A stretch of 34,976 nucleotides of DNA from an uncultured Synergistales bacterium (GCA_905233455.1 CAJOES010000006.1:1-34976), one strand, 5' to 3'. Positions 1 through 8,810 are shown, counted from the stretch's first letter. The notes: a model not told the origin generated them from the sequence alone. A program made the numbers and translations.

Positions 1-455
1 GTGATTAACTTTATGCCGTTCCATTCGCATTTGTACCGCATTATCATGTAAAACTCTGCTAACTTCTGCTCCTGTATAGCCTTTGCCAGATGTTTGTTTT
101 TCATCATTGCCATTACATTCAAATCTTCCAAGACAATAAAACTTGGTTCTCGCTTTATTATCTCAGTCGTTACCTGATGAATGTAATTCTTCCTGATGTC
201 CGTTAGCTTATGGGTTATTCGTAAAAGTTGCTTTTCACTTTTTATAATGTTACGTGTCTTCTGATAACTTTCTCCTTTCTTGTCCTTTTCATATTTTCGT
301 GTTTTCGTGAGATTTTCCGCTGTAACCGGCGCTGTTTCTTCTTCAGCCGTCTCACTCGGCCGGTCTTGTTGATATTTTTGTAGACGTTGCCGGAACTGCA
401 TATAGCCAAGTCCTTCACGCCTAAATCAATCCCTATGCCGTCATTACCGTTCGCT
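1..455 (-). pseudogene. tnpB: IS200/IS605-type TnpB (OrfB) remnant: N-terminus missing, internal frameshift, 3' end beyond the window
   Basis: Minus-strand translation gives GNDGIGIDLGVKDLAICSSGNVYKN...RLQRKISRK, then in another frame TRKYEKDKKGESYQKTRNIIKSEKQLLRITHKLTD...FIVLEDLNVMAMMKNKHLAKAIQEQKLAEFYMIMRYKCEWNGIKLI. RuvC-type D and E motifs are present. The frame breaks near 293-309. Confidence 0.85.
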
Positions 456-848
456 AAAGGCTCTCGGTGTTATCTCAATCCCTACGGTAAGAAACCAGTT
501 AAGGCCCTCAGCATGTCTCATAGCCTGACGTTCAAGCCAGAAATCCCGCACTAACTCCTCAAACGCTGTAACCGGTGCGATCACTGCAGACCATACAGCA
601 CGCTCATGCTCCGTAATAATTCCGCCTCTGTCATTCTTCCAGACATGCCCCGATAATCTCGCTATCTCAGCAATCAATTCTATGTGATCGCAAAGATAGT
701 TCCGAACTGTCATACGTACCTGTTCGTTACAGCCTTCAAGTGAAATTCTCGGACTCGGAACTGGCGAATATCTCAGCGTGATTCCCAGTGCCTGAAGCCG
801 GGCCAGTAACTTTTCACATAACGGCGACATTTTTAGCATATTCATCAC
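444..848 (-). CDS. Small protein with TubC N-terminal docking-like segment, mobile-element associated
   Basis: 134 aa ORF. The N-terminus (LLARLQALGITLRYSP...YLCDHIELIAEIARL) resembles TubC_N-like domains. Start overlaps the upstream stop (GAGGAGTGATG). Confidence 0.5.
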   Translation of the reverse strand: MMNMLKMSPLCEKLLARLQALGITLRYSPVPSPRISLEGCNEQVRMTVRNYLCDHIELIAEIARLSGHVWKNDRGGIITEHERAVWSAVIAPVTAFEELVRDFWLERQAMRHAEGLNWFLTVGIEITPRAFSER

Positions 849-1348
849 TCCTCAAAGTCCAGCGCATCATCATAGCCGCGTAACTTTTCCTGCCTGCCCA
901 GCCATGTCATGATATGGCCGTAATATTTGCATGTCCGGAACTCTCCGTACGTTATGGTGGCATAAACTTTCCGTTCATCCGCAAGATTCATGGCCTCCGT
1001 TAAGAGCACTGCGGGTGAAGATGATTTCCCCAGCAATCTAATCACCCTGCGCTGGATATCCTCAGGAGTATGCTTCACCTGCGCATAACTCCAATTCACA
1101 TCCCGCGATAAATCCCATCTCATAGAGTCATGAAGCCTACACCACGTATCAAGCGTTACACCCTGACAGTTGTTGATGAATGAACGCACTACTGTTACCT
1201 GAAGGCAATACTTCAGAGCAGCAGCACTCATCGAATGACAGTTACGCACAGCAAGGCGGAATTCCTCCAACCTGCGCTTTACGCCGTCAGTCATATATAG
1301 ATGCTCGCGGTACTTATAGATTGGATATAACTTTTTTGCCTTATACAT
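845..1348 (-). CDS. Array paralog 5: HTH-like hypothetical protein
   Basis: MYKAKKLYP...REHLYMTDGVKRR...WDLSRDVNWSYAQV...EDIQRRVIRLL...GYDDALDFEE. Start trimmed to MYKAKK by alignment with paralogs. Confidence 0.8.
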   Translation of the reverse strand: MYKAKKLYPIYKYREHLYMTDGVKRRLEEFRLAVRNCHSMSAAALKYCLQVTVVRSFINNCQGVTLDTWCRLHDSMRWDLSRDVNWSYAQVKHTPEDIQRRVIRLLGKSSSPAVLLTEAMNLADERKVYATITYGEFRTCKYYGHIMTWLGRQEKLRGYDDALDFEE

Positions 1349-1353
1349 TGTCA

Positions 1354-1824
1354 TCACTCCTCAAAGTCTAACGGATCATCTAACCCGTATTCCTGCTCCT
1401 TAAACTGAAGCCACCTCAAAGTCTGCGCATAATCACAGAGATTACAGCCTTCAAGACCGTAAATGCTTTCCTGAACATAACATCTATGCTCACCGAATAA
1501 ACGCATAATCCGAGACTCCAGCACCTTTACTGCGAGCGGAAAATCAATACTGGCACCAATAAAGCGTGCGAATACATCTGATATTCTGCTCTCAATCTCC
1601 TGCGGTGAATGGTTGCGCGCTACATACTCATAGTTGATGTCCCGCGACAAATCCATATTCAGCACTTCAGCCGCTGTCAGATACTCCCGCAGTGATGGCA
1701 CTGACATATCCGCAAAGCAGGGGCATTCCTTCATACGGTCAACACGCCTTAAAGCCGTAAGCGTCGGGTAATACTGTTCATTGGGTATCTGCTCTATTGG
1801 AATTCCGTATACTGACTGATTCAT
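1354..1824 (-). CDS. Array paralog 4: HTH-like hypothetical protein
   Basis: Shares MDLSRDINYEYVARNHSPQEIESRI...YAQTLRWLQFKEQEYGLDDPLDFEE with its neighbours. Confidence 0.8.
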   Translation of the reverse strand: MNQSVYGIPIEQIPNEQYYPTLTALRRVDRMKECPCFADMSVPSLREYLTAAEVLNMDLSRDINYEYVARNHSPQEIESRISDVFARFIGASIDFPLAVKVLESRIMRLFGEHRCYVQESIYGLEGCNLCDYAQTLRWLQFKEQEYGLDDPLDFEE

Positions 1825-1826
1825 CG

Positions 1827-2282
1827 CTAGTCCTCCAAGTCTAATGTGTCATCAAAGCCGTAATCCAGTTCCCTGCGCCTTACCCACAAAAGGACTTTCG
1901 CAAACACAAACAAATCACTCTTAGGGTTATAGTTCATGGCCTCGCAAACATTCAGCCGCCCTGTCCAGTTCAAAAACAAGACATCATGTAGGAAGCCACA
2001 GCACAGGCGGAAGGGTATATGCTCATCAAAGAAACGTGATATGACACGCGTAACCCTGCGCTTCAAATCCCTTGACGGGTATTTGCGGGTTACATAGATA
2101 TAATTCACATCGCGGCTCAAATCCCAGCCGTAATGATCAGCGGCTTCAAGATATTCACCTAATGGGATAAAGCGAAAAACTGAAGTCTTATACTTGTGGT
2201 CTAATATGAACATGCACCGGTGAAGCGAAGCATGAGTCATATACACCGAACAATTTGCTATATCACTGGGAATTTCTATCAT
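1827..2282 (-). CDS. Array paralog 3: HTH-like hypothetical protein
   Basis: Shares WDLSRDVNYIYVTRKYPSRDLKRRVTRV...FAKVLLWVRRRELDYGFDDTLDLED with its neighbours. Confidence 0.8.
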   Translation of the reverse strand: MIEIPSDIANCSVYMTHASLHRCMFILDHKYKTSVFRFIPLGEYLEAADHYGWDLSRDVNYIYVTRKYPSRDLKRRVTRVISRFFDEHIPFRLCCGFLHDVLFLNWTGRLNVCEAMNYNPKSDLFVFAKVLLWVRRRELDYGFDDTLDLED

Positions 2283-2287
2283 CGCTG

Positions 2288-2806
2288 TTACTCCTCCAAG
2301 TCTAATGCGTCAGGATAACCCTTAACGCGTTCCTGCTTCATGATGTAGAGCATCATCATTCCGTAACACACACTGCACCGTCTTTTCCCGTAAAGAACCG
2401 TATGCTTCAGCGTAGCAATGTCCCAGCCTATTTCACGCTCCAACAAGAAGCAAGCCCCGTTCAGAGTCTTAGTGATGGGGAACAGCCGCATAACCCTGCG
2501 GCGTATCTCATCGGGCAGGTATACCACCTGCGCATAACAGTAATTCACATCGCGGGCTAAATTCCACTCCATAAGCTCCGCAATACGAAGGTACGTTTTT
2601 ATGAACGGGTAATATCTGACATTAATAATATTCATGACTCCGCGCACCGAATAATCCATCATTGCGGCAAATTCATTAAACTTTATGCTGTGCCGGTTCA
2701 GCTCCTGCCGCAATCCCCTGATCCGAGCCTTCACCGACTGTGTAACATAGAGATGCTCCCGCAAACCGTCGTAATTATTGGGATACAATCTTGCTGACCT
2801 GTACAC
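2288..2806 (-). CDS. Array paralog 2: HTH-like hypothetical protein
   Basis: YRSARLYPNNYDGLREHLYVTQSVKARI...WNLARDVNYCYAQVVYLPDEIRRRVMRLF...GYPDALDLEE. Probable GTG start after AAAGGAGG. Confidence 0.8.
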   Translation of the reverse strand: MYRSARLYPNNYDGLREHLYVTQSVKARIRGLRQELNRHSIKFNEFAAMMDYSVRGVMNIINVRYYPFIKTYLRIAELMEWNLARDVNYCYAQVVYLPDEIRRRVMRLFPITKTLNGACFLLEREIGWDIATLKHTVLYGKRRCSVCYGMMMLYIMKQERVKGYPDALDLEE

Positions 2807-2820
2807 TTCAACGCCTCCTT

Positions 2821-3351
2821 TCACTTATGGAACCTCATCGCGTCATAAAAGCCGCGTGCCTGTTCCTGCTCCGCAATCCAGAACATAACTAGGGCATAAC
2901 TACGGACTGATCTGTCAGTTCCGTAGTGTATTGCTTCCCACACTTCTTTTTCCGTAATACCTATCTCACGCGCAACAGTCCAGCCGCCATAACCGAAAAT
3001 TCTTCCCAAGCTATTTTTGATTCTCAACCGCTTTAACCTGCGCATAATCTCATCCGGAGGATATGTCACATACGCATACGAGTAATTGATGTCCCTGCGG
3101 GTATTGTTTATCCCTGCGTATTTCAACATCTGAAAGTAGCGTGATAAGCTCGGCAGTGAGTAATAACCCTTGTAATATGCAAGCGCATTTTTAGACATAT
3201 TCATATCCCTTGCGGCCTGACGCATTGATATTGAGTGTTCTTCAAGATACCTGAAAAACTTACGGATTTTATTTGCGGCATAATCTGTCAGGTATAAGAG
3301 TTCATATAATCCCTGATTGCGGGTAGGGTATAATCTTTGCGCTTTATACAT
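2821..3351 (-). CDS. Array paralog 1: HTH-like hypothetical protein
   Basis: MYKAQRLYPTRNQGLYELLYLTDYAANKIRKF, HTH-like SMRQAARDMNMSKNALAYYKGYYSLPSLSRYFQML, then RRDINYSYAYVTYPPDEIMRRLKRL and TVAREIGITEKEVWEAIHYG. Confidence 0.8.
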   Translation of the reverse strand: MYKAQRLYPTRNQGLYELLYLTDYAANKIRKFFRYLEEHSISMRQAARDMNMSKNALAYYKGYYSLPSLSRYFQMLKYAGINNTRRDINYSYAYVTYPPDEIMRRLKRLRIKNSLGRIFGYGGWTVAREIGITEKEVWEAIHYGTDRSVRSYALVMFWIAEQEQARGFYDAMRFHK

Positions 3352-3355
3352 TTTC

Positions 3356-5842
3356 TTACTCCTTATCAGTGTATTCAGGAAAGACAAGCCATGTATGTGC
3401 GCCTCTGTCTTTCTTTTTCACTTCCGGTCTCATCTCTGACATAGTTTTCTTGATGTTCCGCTGGAATGCTCCTATGCTCATGGACTTATAACCGTTGTCA
3501 TCAGCCCACACCTTAAACTCGCGGTAAATATCGTGGACATCGCGCGATTCATCCCAGACCTGCATCAATCGCTCCTCAATGAAGAAAGCGACGGAATTAG
3601 TGGTGCGCATAAATTCGAGTTTCTGCTGAGCATCCTCATCTGTCTGGGTAAAGATATTTGCTTCATGCTTCTTTGCCCGCTCAAGTAGACGTAGATAGCC
3701 TTCAATGCACCAATTCAGGATACCGGGTAATTCTTCCTTAAGTTCCTCGCGGAGATATACGTTAGCTTTCTTCATCTGCACCATGTTGCGAGTGAACTTA
3801 ACAAAAATCATTCTGCGCATAAGGGCATGAGTAATATCACCTGTGTTGAAGAAATCGTTGCATGAAGTAATCAGCTTGCATCGGGGAGCGAACTTTATCG
3901 CGTCGATGCCTTTATGAGCCGCAATCATGTCATCCCCTGAGGTTACAGCGCGTAAGCTCTCTATATTACCTTTGAGGTCAACGCGTGTTTCAGAAGAGAA
4001 GTTCACCAAAGAATACTGAAGCATGATGGGGTCAAACTGTCCGCCGAAAGAGCTTAACGGTAGGGCACTGCAATTATCGCGTCCGAACACTTCGCGCAAT
4101 GTATCCATGAATACGCCTTTGCCATTGCCGCCGTCGCCAATCAGGAAAAAACATTTTTCGAGGCTGTTATTTGGCCAGAAGCAATACCCGCCAATATCCT
4201 GCAACAGAAGTATTTTGTTCACGTCGCCTTCAGTGCTTTCATGAATAAACTGAATCCATCTAGGGCAGGTAGCGTAAGGGTCATACCGGAAGCCAAGTTG
4301 AATGGTAGAGAGATAAGAAGGATCGTGCATTACGAAGCTGCAAGACTCTTCCGGGAGCAAGATACCGTTCTGAAGGTTGATTACGGATTGGCGATTCATC
4401 ATTTCATCCGTGCTTAACTTGGCCTGAGCGAATTTCATTGAGGCGGTCATACGTGCATTGCTGGACCAGCGACCAAGCAGTGAATCAGCATAAGACTTAA
4501 CGCGGTTATCTGATATGGACTTCCATACGCCATGAACATACTCAAAGAAACCGTTGCCTTCAACGTAACGCATAGTGTGAGAGTTCTGAAGCTCACGCAT
4601 AATGACAGTCTCCGATGGTGCTTTAATGGCCTCATCTAAAACAGTCTTAAGCCAGAAGGGATTAAAAATTTTGCGTGCTTTTAATTGCTGGAATAGCTGT
4701 AACACGTCTGATTTATCCGCGTATCTAGCAGACTTGTATAGAAATTCTTTTACATCGTTCATGTCAGTAAGGTTATTTGCAAGGAACTCTAACCCGGGCT
4801 GAGCTGTCCGTATGAACTCAGCCAGATCCCCGCCAGCAGTGTAATAGTCGCTAACGTCCTTAATGTCTTTGCCGTCAAAAGTCTTAGGGACAGTAACGGT
4901 GAAGAAATTAACGCGAGAGGCAAATAACTTTCTGCACATATCGCGCTGAAAGTCTCCGCCTTTCGAGTCGTTATCGAATATGACTAATACGTTTGGGAAT
5001 CTCTTGCACCATCCGATAGCCTCGCGGTCTTCATATTTGCCGAAATAGCCGCCCATAGTAGCGAGTACGCAATAGCCTTCCTGATCAAAGCTCATAGCAT
5101 CAAACGCGCCTTCAGCGATAATCAGCCAATCTCTTTTTCTGAAGCCGTATTCAGTGATGAGTCCCTGCGAAGTATTTTTAGCGCGCTGTAGGGTATGGAG
5201 TCCCCACGGAAGATTACGCAACACTTCGCGTGGCTGTTTGTGCTCGCGTCCCTGAGCATCAACGACAGATTCAGACAGTAGCGAACACTTCATATATTTA
5301 CGCTCTGTATCAAGGCCGGTCATATCGCGAGAAATGTAATAGACGATGCGGTTATTGTGGAAGTAGGGTATAACGAGTCTGTGACGTGGGTATCGTCCTG
5401 TTTCGTCTGCGGTCATTGAACCTAATTTGAGGCGTTCAATCGTTTCATCATTAATGCGTCTTGAGTGGAGATAATCGCGGTCATCAGGTAGTAATTTTTC
5501 GTGCCAAGTCCAAACTAAGCGGGTAATGCGTTCGATATTCTCGCGCCATTCGGAGTCTTTGACGTCGTAGAAGTCTCCGCAAAGGTAGTCCATAGCTCTG
5601 CCGGTATCGCCATTGAACATGGCATAAGCGCATAATTCGACGAGTCCGCCGCCGACATTCATGACGTGGTCGAACCAAACGTCATGGTCGATGACTAGAG
5701 CTTCATTGCCTTTATGTGATTGTCCTTGTAGGGATTCTGCACGGCCTTTTGAGTTTACGTGTAGGTGTAATATGTCTCTTGCGAACGAGAGACAATCGCC
5801 CCAATGAGATGAGATATATTCGCGTCTTGTCATTTTCTGCAA
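3356..5842 (-). CDS. Primase-helicase: TOPRIM (DnaG-like) plus D5_N / SF3 helicase
   Basis: TOPRIM LIIAEGAFDAMSF...VLVIFDNDSKGGDFQRDM; Walker A FFLIGDGGNGKGVF; Walker B-like LVNFSSE; sensor CKLITSCND. Start TTG 5842 or ATG 5833. Confidence 0.92.
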   Translation of the reverse strand: MQKMTRREYISSHWGDCLSFARDILHLHVNSKGRAESLQGQSHKGNEALVIDHDVWFDHVMNVGGGLVELCAYAMFNGDTGRAMDYLCGDFYDVKDSEWRENIERITRLVWTWHEKLLPDDRDYLHSRRINDETIERLKLGSMTADETGRYPRHRLVIPYFHNNRIVYYISRDMTGLDTERKYMKCSLLSESVVDAQGREHKQPREVLRNLPWGLHTLQRAKNTSQGLITEYGFRKRDWLIIAEGAFDAMSFDQEGYCVLATMGGYFGKYEDREAIGWCKRFPNVLVIFDNDSKGGDFQRDMCRKLFASRVNFFTVTVPKTFDGKDIKDVSDYYTAGGDLAEFIRTAQPGLEFLANNLTDMNDVKEFLYKSARYADKSDVLQLFQQLKARKIFNPFWLKTVLDEAIKAPSETVIMRELQNSHTMRYVEGNGFFEYVHGVWKSISDNRVKSYADSLLGRWSSNARMTASMKFAQAKLSTDEMMNRQSVINLQNGILLPEESCSFVMHDPSYLSTIQLGFRYDPYATCPRWIQFIHESTEGDVNKILLLQDIGGYCFWPNNSLEKCFFLIGDGGNGKGVFMDTLREVFGRDNCSALPLSSFGGQFDPIMLQYSLVNFSSETRVDLKGNIESLRAVTSGDDMIAAHKGIDAIKFAPRCKLITSCNDFFNTGDITHALMRRMIFVKFTRNMVQMKKANVYLREELKEELPGILNWCIEGYLRLLERAKKHEANIFTQTDEDAQQKLEFMRTTNSVAFFIEERLMQVWDESRDVHDIYREFKVWADDNGYKSMSIGAFQRNIKKTMSEMRPEVKKKDRGAHTWLVFPEYTDKE

Positions 5843-5956
5843 CTGCTATCAATCCTTTCTGTGTGTGTGTATCTTCCTGCTGACCTCCTGACTGCATATG
5901 AAATCTCCTCCGGGTTCTGCTCGGTCTGCATGGACGATACGGCCAAGTACGAAGGC

Positions 5957-5993
5957 ACAAAAAATCCCCCTTCCTGTTACAGAAGAGGGATTA
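5957..5993 (-). terminator. Rho-independent terminator for the PepSY gene
   Basis: Minus strand: aatccctcttctgtaacaggaagggggattttttg, stem plus T run. Confidence 0.7.
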
Positions 5994-6029
5994 TCACTTT
6001 ATCGTAGCGTCTTCAGTTAGCTGTGTCCG

Positions 6030-6380
6030 TCAGTCATCAAGTTCGTACTTCAGGATTTTTCCCGTTACAGCATCAATCTCAAGCTCGTATTCCTCATATC
6101 CCGAGAGAGCTTCCAGCTTGTATACCGGCCTGAAATTAGTCCCGTCCGGATAGTCATCCGCCTCATTGCGCAGCTTTAGTTCCTTAATGCGGATATTCTC
6201 CGATCCTATCTGCCCCGAAGCTATCTGCCGTACCCTGTCCTCACCGATGAGCTTCATTCCCCTGCGCACAGCCTCATCACGAACTCTTCCGCTCTTGGTG
6301 TCTGTTTGGGCTAAAGCACATGACGACATCATCACCATCATTACAACTACAACAACTGCCACTGCACATACTTTCTTCAT
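6030..6380 (-). CDS. Secreted PepSY-like protein
   Basis: MKKVCAVAVVVVVMMVMMSSCALAQ signal peptide; C-terminal PVYKLEALSGYEEYELEIDAVTGKILKYELDD is PepSY-like. RBS upstream of ATG at 6380. Confidence 0.75.
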   Translation of the reverse strand: MKKVCAVAVVVVVMMVMMSSCALAQTDTKSGRVRDEAVRRGMKLIGEDRVRQIASGQIGSENIRIKELKLRNEADDYPDGTNFRPVYKLEALSGYEEYELEIDAVTGKILKYELDD

Positions 6381-6531
6381 GTTCAGCACCTCCCAAAATA
6401 TAGATATTAGTATTATCACTATATAGAGTAACTTTTGCGCAAACGTATTTTTATGTTCGTGAATGTACTCACGCAGATATTGTTAGCAGCAGGCCGCAAT
6501 GACATAATTTAATATCAGAAAGGAGACAGGC

Positions 6532-7278
6532 ATGACACTAAATATTGCGGTAGTTGATGATACCCGGCTTGACTGTGAAAGATTACAGCAAAGGATTCAC
6601 AGATGGTTCACCGACAACAACAACACTTCAAGAACTATAACGTGTTTTCATGACGGCCGTACAATCCTGAAGACCTTTGAGCCTGGAAAATATCACATAG
6701 TTTTTATGGATATTATCATGCAGGACTTCAGCGGAATAGACACAGCCAGACAGTTACGCACGCTTGATGACCGTCTGCTGATAGTCTTCACCACCACATC
6801 AAGAGATTTCGCGCTTGATGCTTTTCCGGTTCATCCATTCGATTACCTCGTCAAGCCCTGCGAACCTTCACGCCTTGCAGGTGTCCTCACTGACGCATTG
6901 AGGCTTCTTGATACTCCTGACCCTGCCGTTAATGTCCGTGTCTCCCGAAGCATCTGCAGAATACCTTACCGCAGTATCTCCGCAGTATTGAGCCGTAATC
7001 ACACCGTTGAAGTTGTCATGACGGACGGAAACTGCCTGCTGTGCTCAATGACCTTCAGGGAATTCGAGGCCGCATTACTGGAGGATTCACGCTTTCTTCT
7101 CTGCAACAGGGGCGTAATCATCAACATGGACTGCGTATCATCCCTAAGCAGAAACAGGGACATGTTCACCATGAAAGACGGTTCATGCTATGCAATAAGG
7201 GTAAGGGGAAATGCGAAGATCATTGCAGATTTCACGCAGTATCAGATTTCACGTGTCAGAGGGACGGCAGGAAGATGA
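6532..7278 (+). CDS. Response regulator, REC + LytTR DNA-binding domain
   Basis: MTLNIAVVDDTRLDC...HIVFMDIIMQDFSGID...FDYLVKP receiver; C-terminal LytTR (SISAVLSRNHTVEVVMTDG...LCNRGVIINMDCVSSL). RBS aaaggag. Confidence 0.9.
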   Translation: MTLNIAVVDDTRLDCERLQQRIHRWFTDNNNTSRTITCFHDGRTILKTFEPGKYHIVFMDIIMQDFSGIDTARQLRTLDDRLLIVFTTTSRDFALDAFPVHPFDYLVKPCEPSRLAGVLTDALRLLDTPDPAVNVRVSRSICRIPYRSISAVLSRNHTVEVVMTDGNCLLCSMTFREFEAALLEDSRFLLCNRGVIINMDCVSSLSRNRDMFTMKDGSCYAIRVRGNAKIIADFTQYQISRVRGTAGR

Positions 7279-8211
7279 TTTTGCGCTTTATTCTGGAGTT
7301 CGCAATAATTATTCCCGCATCAGTCTATGCACTTCTGCCATTCAGGGACTGCCTGAAAGCATCAGACATAATCACAGCCGTAATGTTGCTGCTGTTTTCA
7401 GTGTTGGGAGGGGCATAGCGCACGGTACTCAATCAGAATCAGGGCAATGTTTCTTCCTATTACAATAGTGTTATTCGCGGCATACATTCTCCTGCTCAAT
7501 ACAGACCTGAAAGCAAAACTATTCTGCTTCTTCAACGCTTCAATGCTGGCTGTGTTCTGTCCTATGTATACTATTATCCTGATGAGTCCCGCCGAACTCG
7601 GCAACACTTCAGGAGTCTTCATGACATATTCCGGAATGATCTCGCTTGGCCTGTCTCTGATTGTAGGTGCAGTATTCTTCAGGACACTCACGGAGAAACT
7701 TCCTATGCTCCTGAATGAGGAACACATGTTCATCATTCCCTTGTGCTTAACGCTATTCATGTATTGGATGACTCCTAACAGCCCCGAAGTCATAATGACA
7801 GGAAGAGTCCGTAACATATCACTGCTTCTTGTGCTGTTTATCCCGGCGGTAATGTTCCTGTTCTATCATGCTTTCTGGAGGCTGGCATCAAGACTGACAG
7901 AGGCGGCAAGGGAACTCCGGCACAACTTCAGGCAGCATATCCTCGTAATCTCACGGCTTGCAGAACTCAACAGCTTTGGGGAACTGCTGGAATACCTGTC
8001 GAACTTCACGCAGGCATCACCTGTCTACACCAGCTACTGCGCTAACCCTGCTGTAGATGCCGTAATTGCACATTATGACTCTCTTGCCAAGTCGAAAGGC
8101 ATTGCGGCTGAATGGAGCTTCAGACTCCCGGCACTGCTCCCTATGAGCGAGGCGGATTACTGCGCAATGCTGGGAAATCTTGTAGAGAACTCAATGAATT
8201 GCTCTGTATAG
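7275..8211 (+). pseudogene. Membrane sensor histidine kinase (LytTR partner), frameshifted and truncated
   Basis: MILRFILEFAIIIPASVYALL...LLLFSVLGGA ends at TAG (7416-7418). The reading continues one frame over as HSARYSIRIRAMFLPITIVLFAAYILLLN...FRQHILVISRLAEL...MLGNLVENSMNCSV, ending at the N-box with no ATP-binding C-terminus. Confidence 0.75.
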
Positions 8212-8398
8212 TTTAGCTTGGGATAATTCGCAACGTTGAATAACTGGAATAATAGAAATTCCGACAACGTAAAAAAAAATAAAACTGGTACCTATGGGAT
8301 GTAGGAAACCTTGGCTTAGAGCCATAAACGCCTTTGGAGAGGGTATTAATCCTCGTTGAATTAGGAAGCTCCAGCCTCTATAGGCGGAGTAGTTCACT
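8212..8398 (+). mobile_element. IS200/IS605-type remnant (right end, possibly non-autonomous)
   Basis: gaagctccagcctctataggcggagtagttcac: hairpin CTCC.GCCT/AGGC.GGAG followed by terminal TTCAC, typical of the family. A second hairpin, ggaat-aatagaa-attcc, lies near 8250. No transposase inside. Confidence 0.6.
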
Positions 8399-8810
8399 TG
8401 TACTTTTTGCGGCACTTTCAGTTGTACTCGCGGCATCAGCGGCATTCGGCGGAGTTCAGGACTTCGGAAGGTTCACTGTTGATGTTCTTCGTGGCTGGAC
8501 AGCAGAACCGGACGGAAGTACTGTAGGCATCACCAAGAACGACAACACAGCATCACTCAGCATCACAGTCGATTCTATGGACGGCGCATCGCTCAAGGAG
8601 ATTGCAGACGCATTCGTTGTAGAACTGAACGGTAAAAACCTCACGCAGGGCGACGGCACATACACTTTCGAGGCAACCAATCCCAACGGAGTAGCTATGA
8701 GGTGCGTACTTTCAGGAGACGGCACAGATTACGTTCTCATAGTAGCAACCGGGTACGATAACGCCCCTGATGAAGTTTCAGCAATGATGGATTCGCTTCA
8801 GGAGAAATAG
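8334..8810 (+). CDS. Exported hypothetical protein; 5' end replaced by IS right end
   Basis: LVLFAALSVVLAASAAFGGVQDFGRFTVDVLRGWTAEPDG...DNAPDEVSAMMDSLQEK. The first ~21 codons (MERVLILVELGSSSLYRRSSS) lie inside the IS end. Confidence 0.6.
   Translation: MERVLILVELGSSSLYRRSSSLVLFAALSVVLAASAAFGGVQDFGRFTVDVLRGWTAEPDGSTVGITKNDNTASLSITVDSMDGASLKEIADAFVVELNGKNLTQGDGTYTFEATNPNGVAMRCVLSGDGTDYVLIVATGYDNAPDEVSAMMDSLQEK

Noticed and set aside
5859-5870. (GT)n run near the primase start
   Set aside because: Too short (about five units) to argue for slippage control.
5712-5960. 82-aa minus ORF overlapping the primase start
   Set aside because: Arg/Thr-rich shadow frame; the shorter frame ending aaaATGA fits better as residual coding sequence.
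7398-7817. Minus-strand 139-aa ORF
   Set aside because: Antisense to the sensor-kinase membrane region, which has clear coding features.
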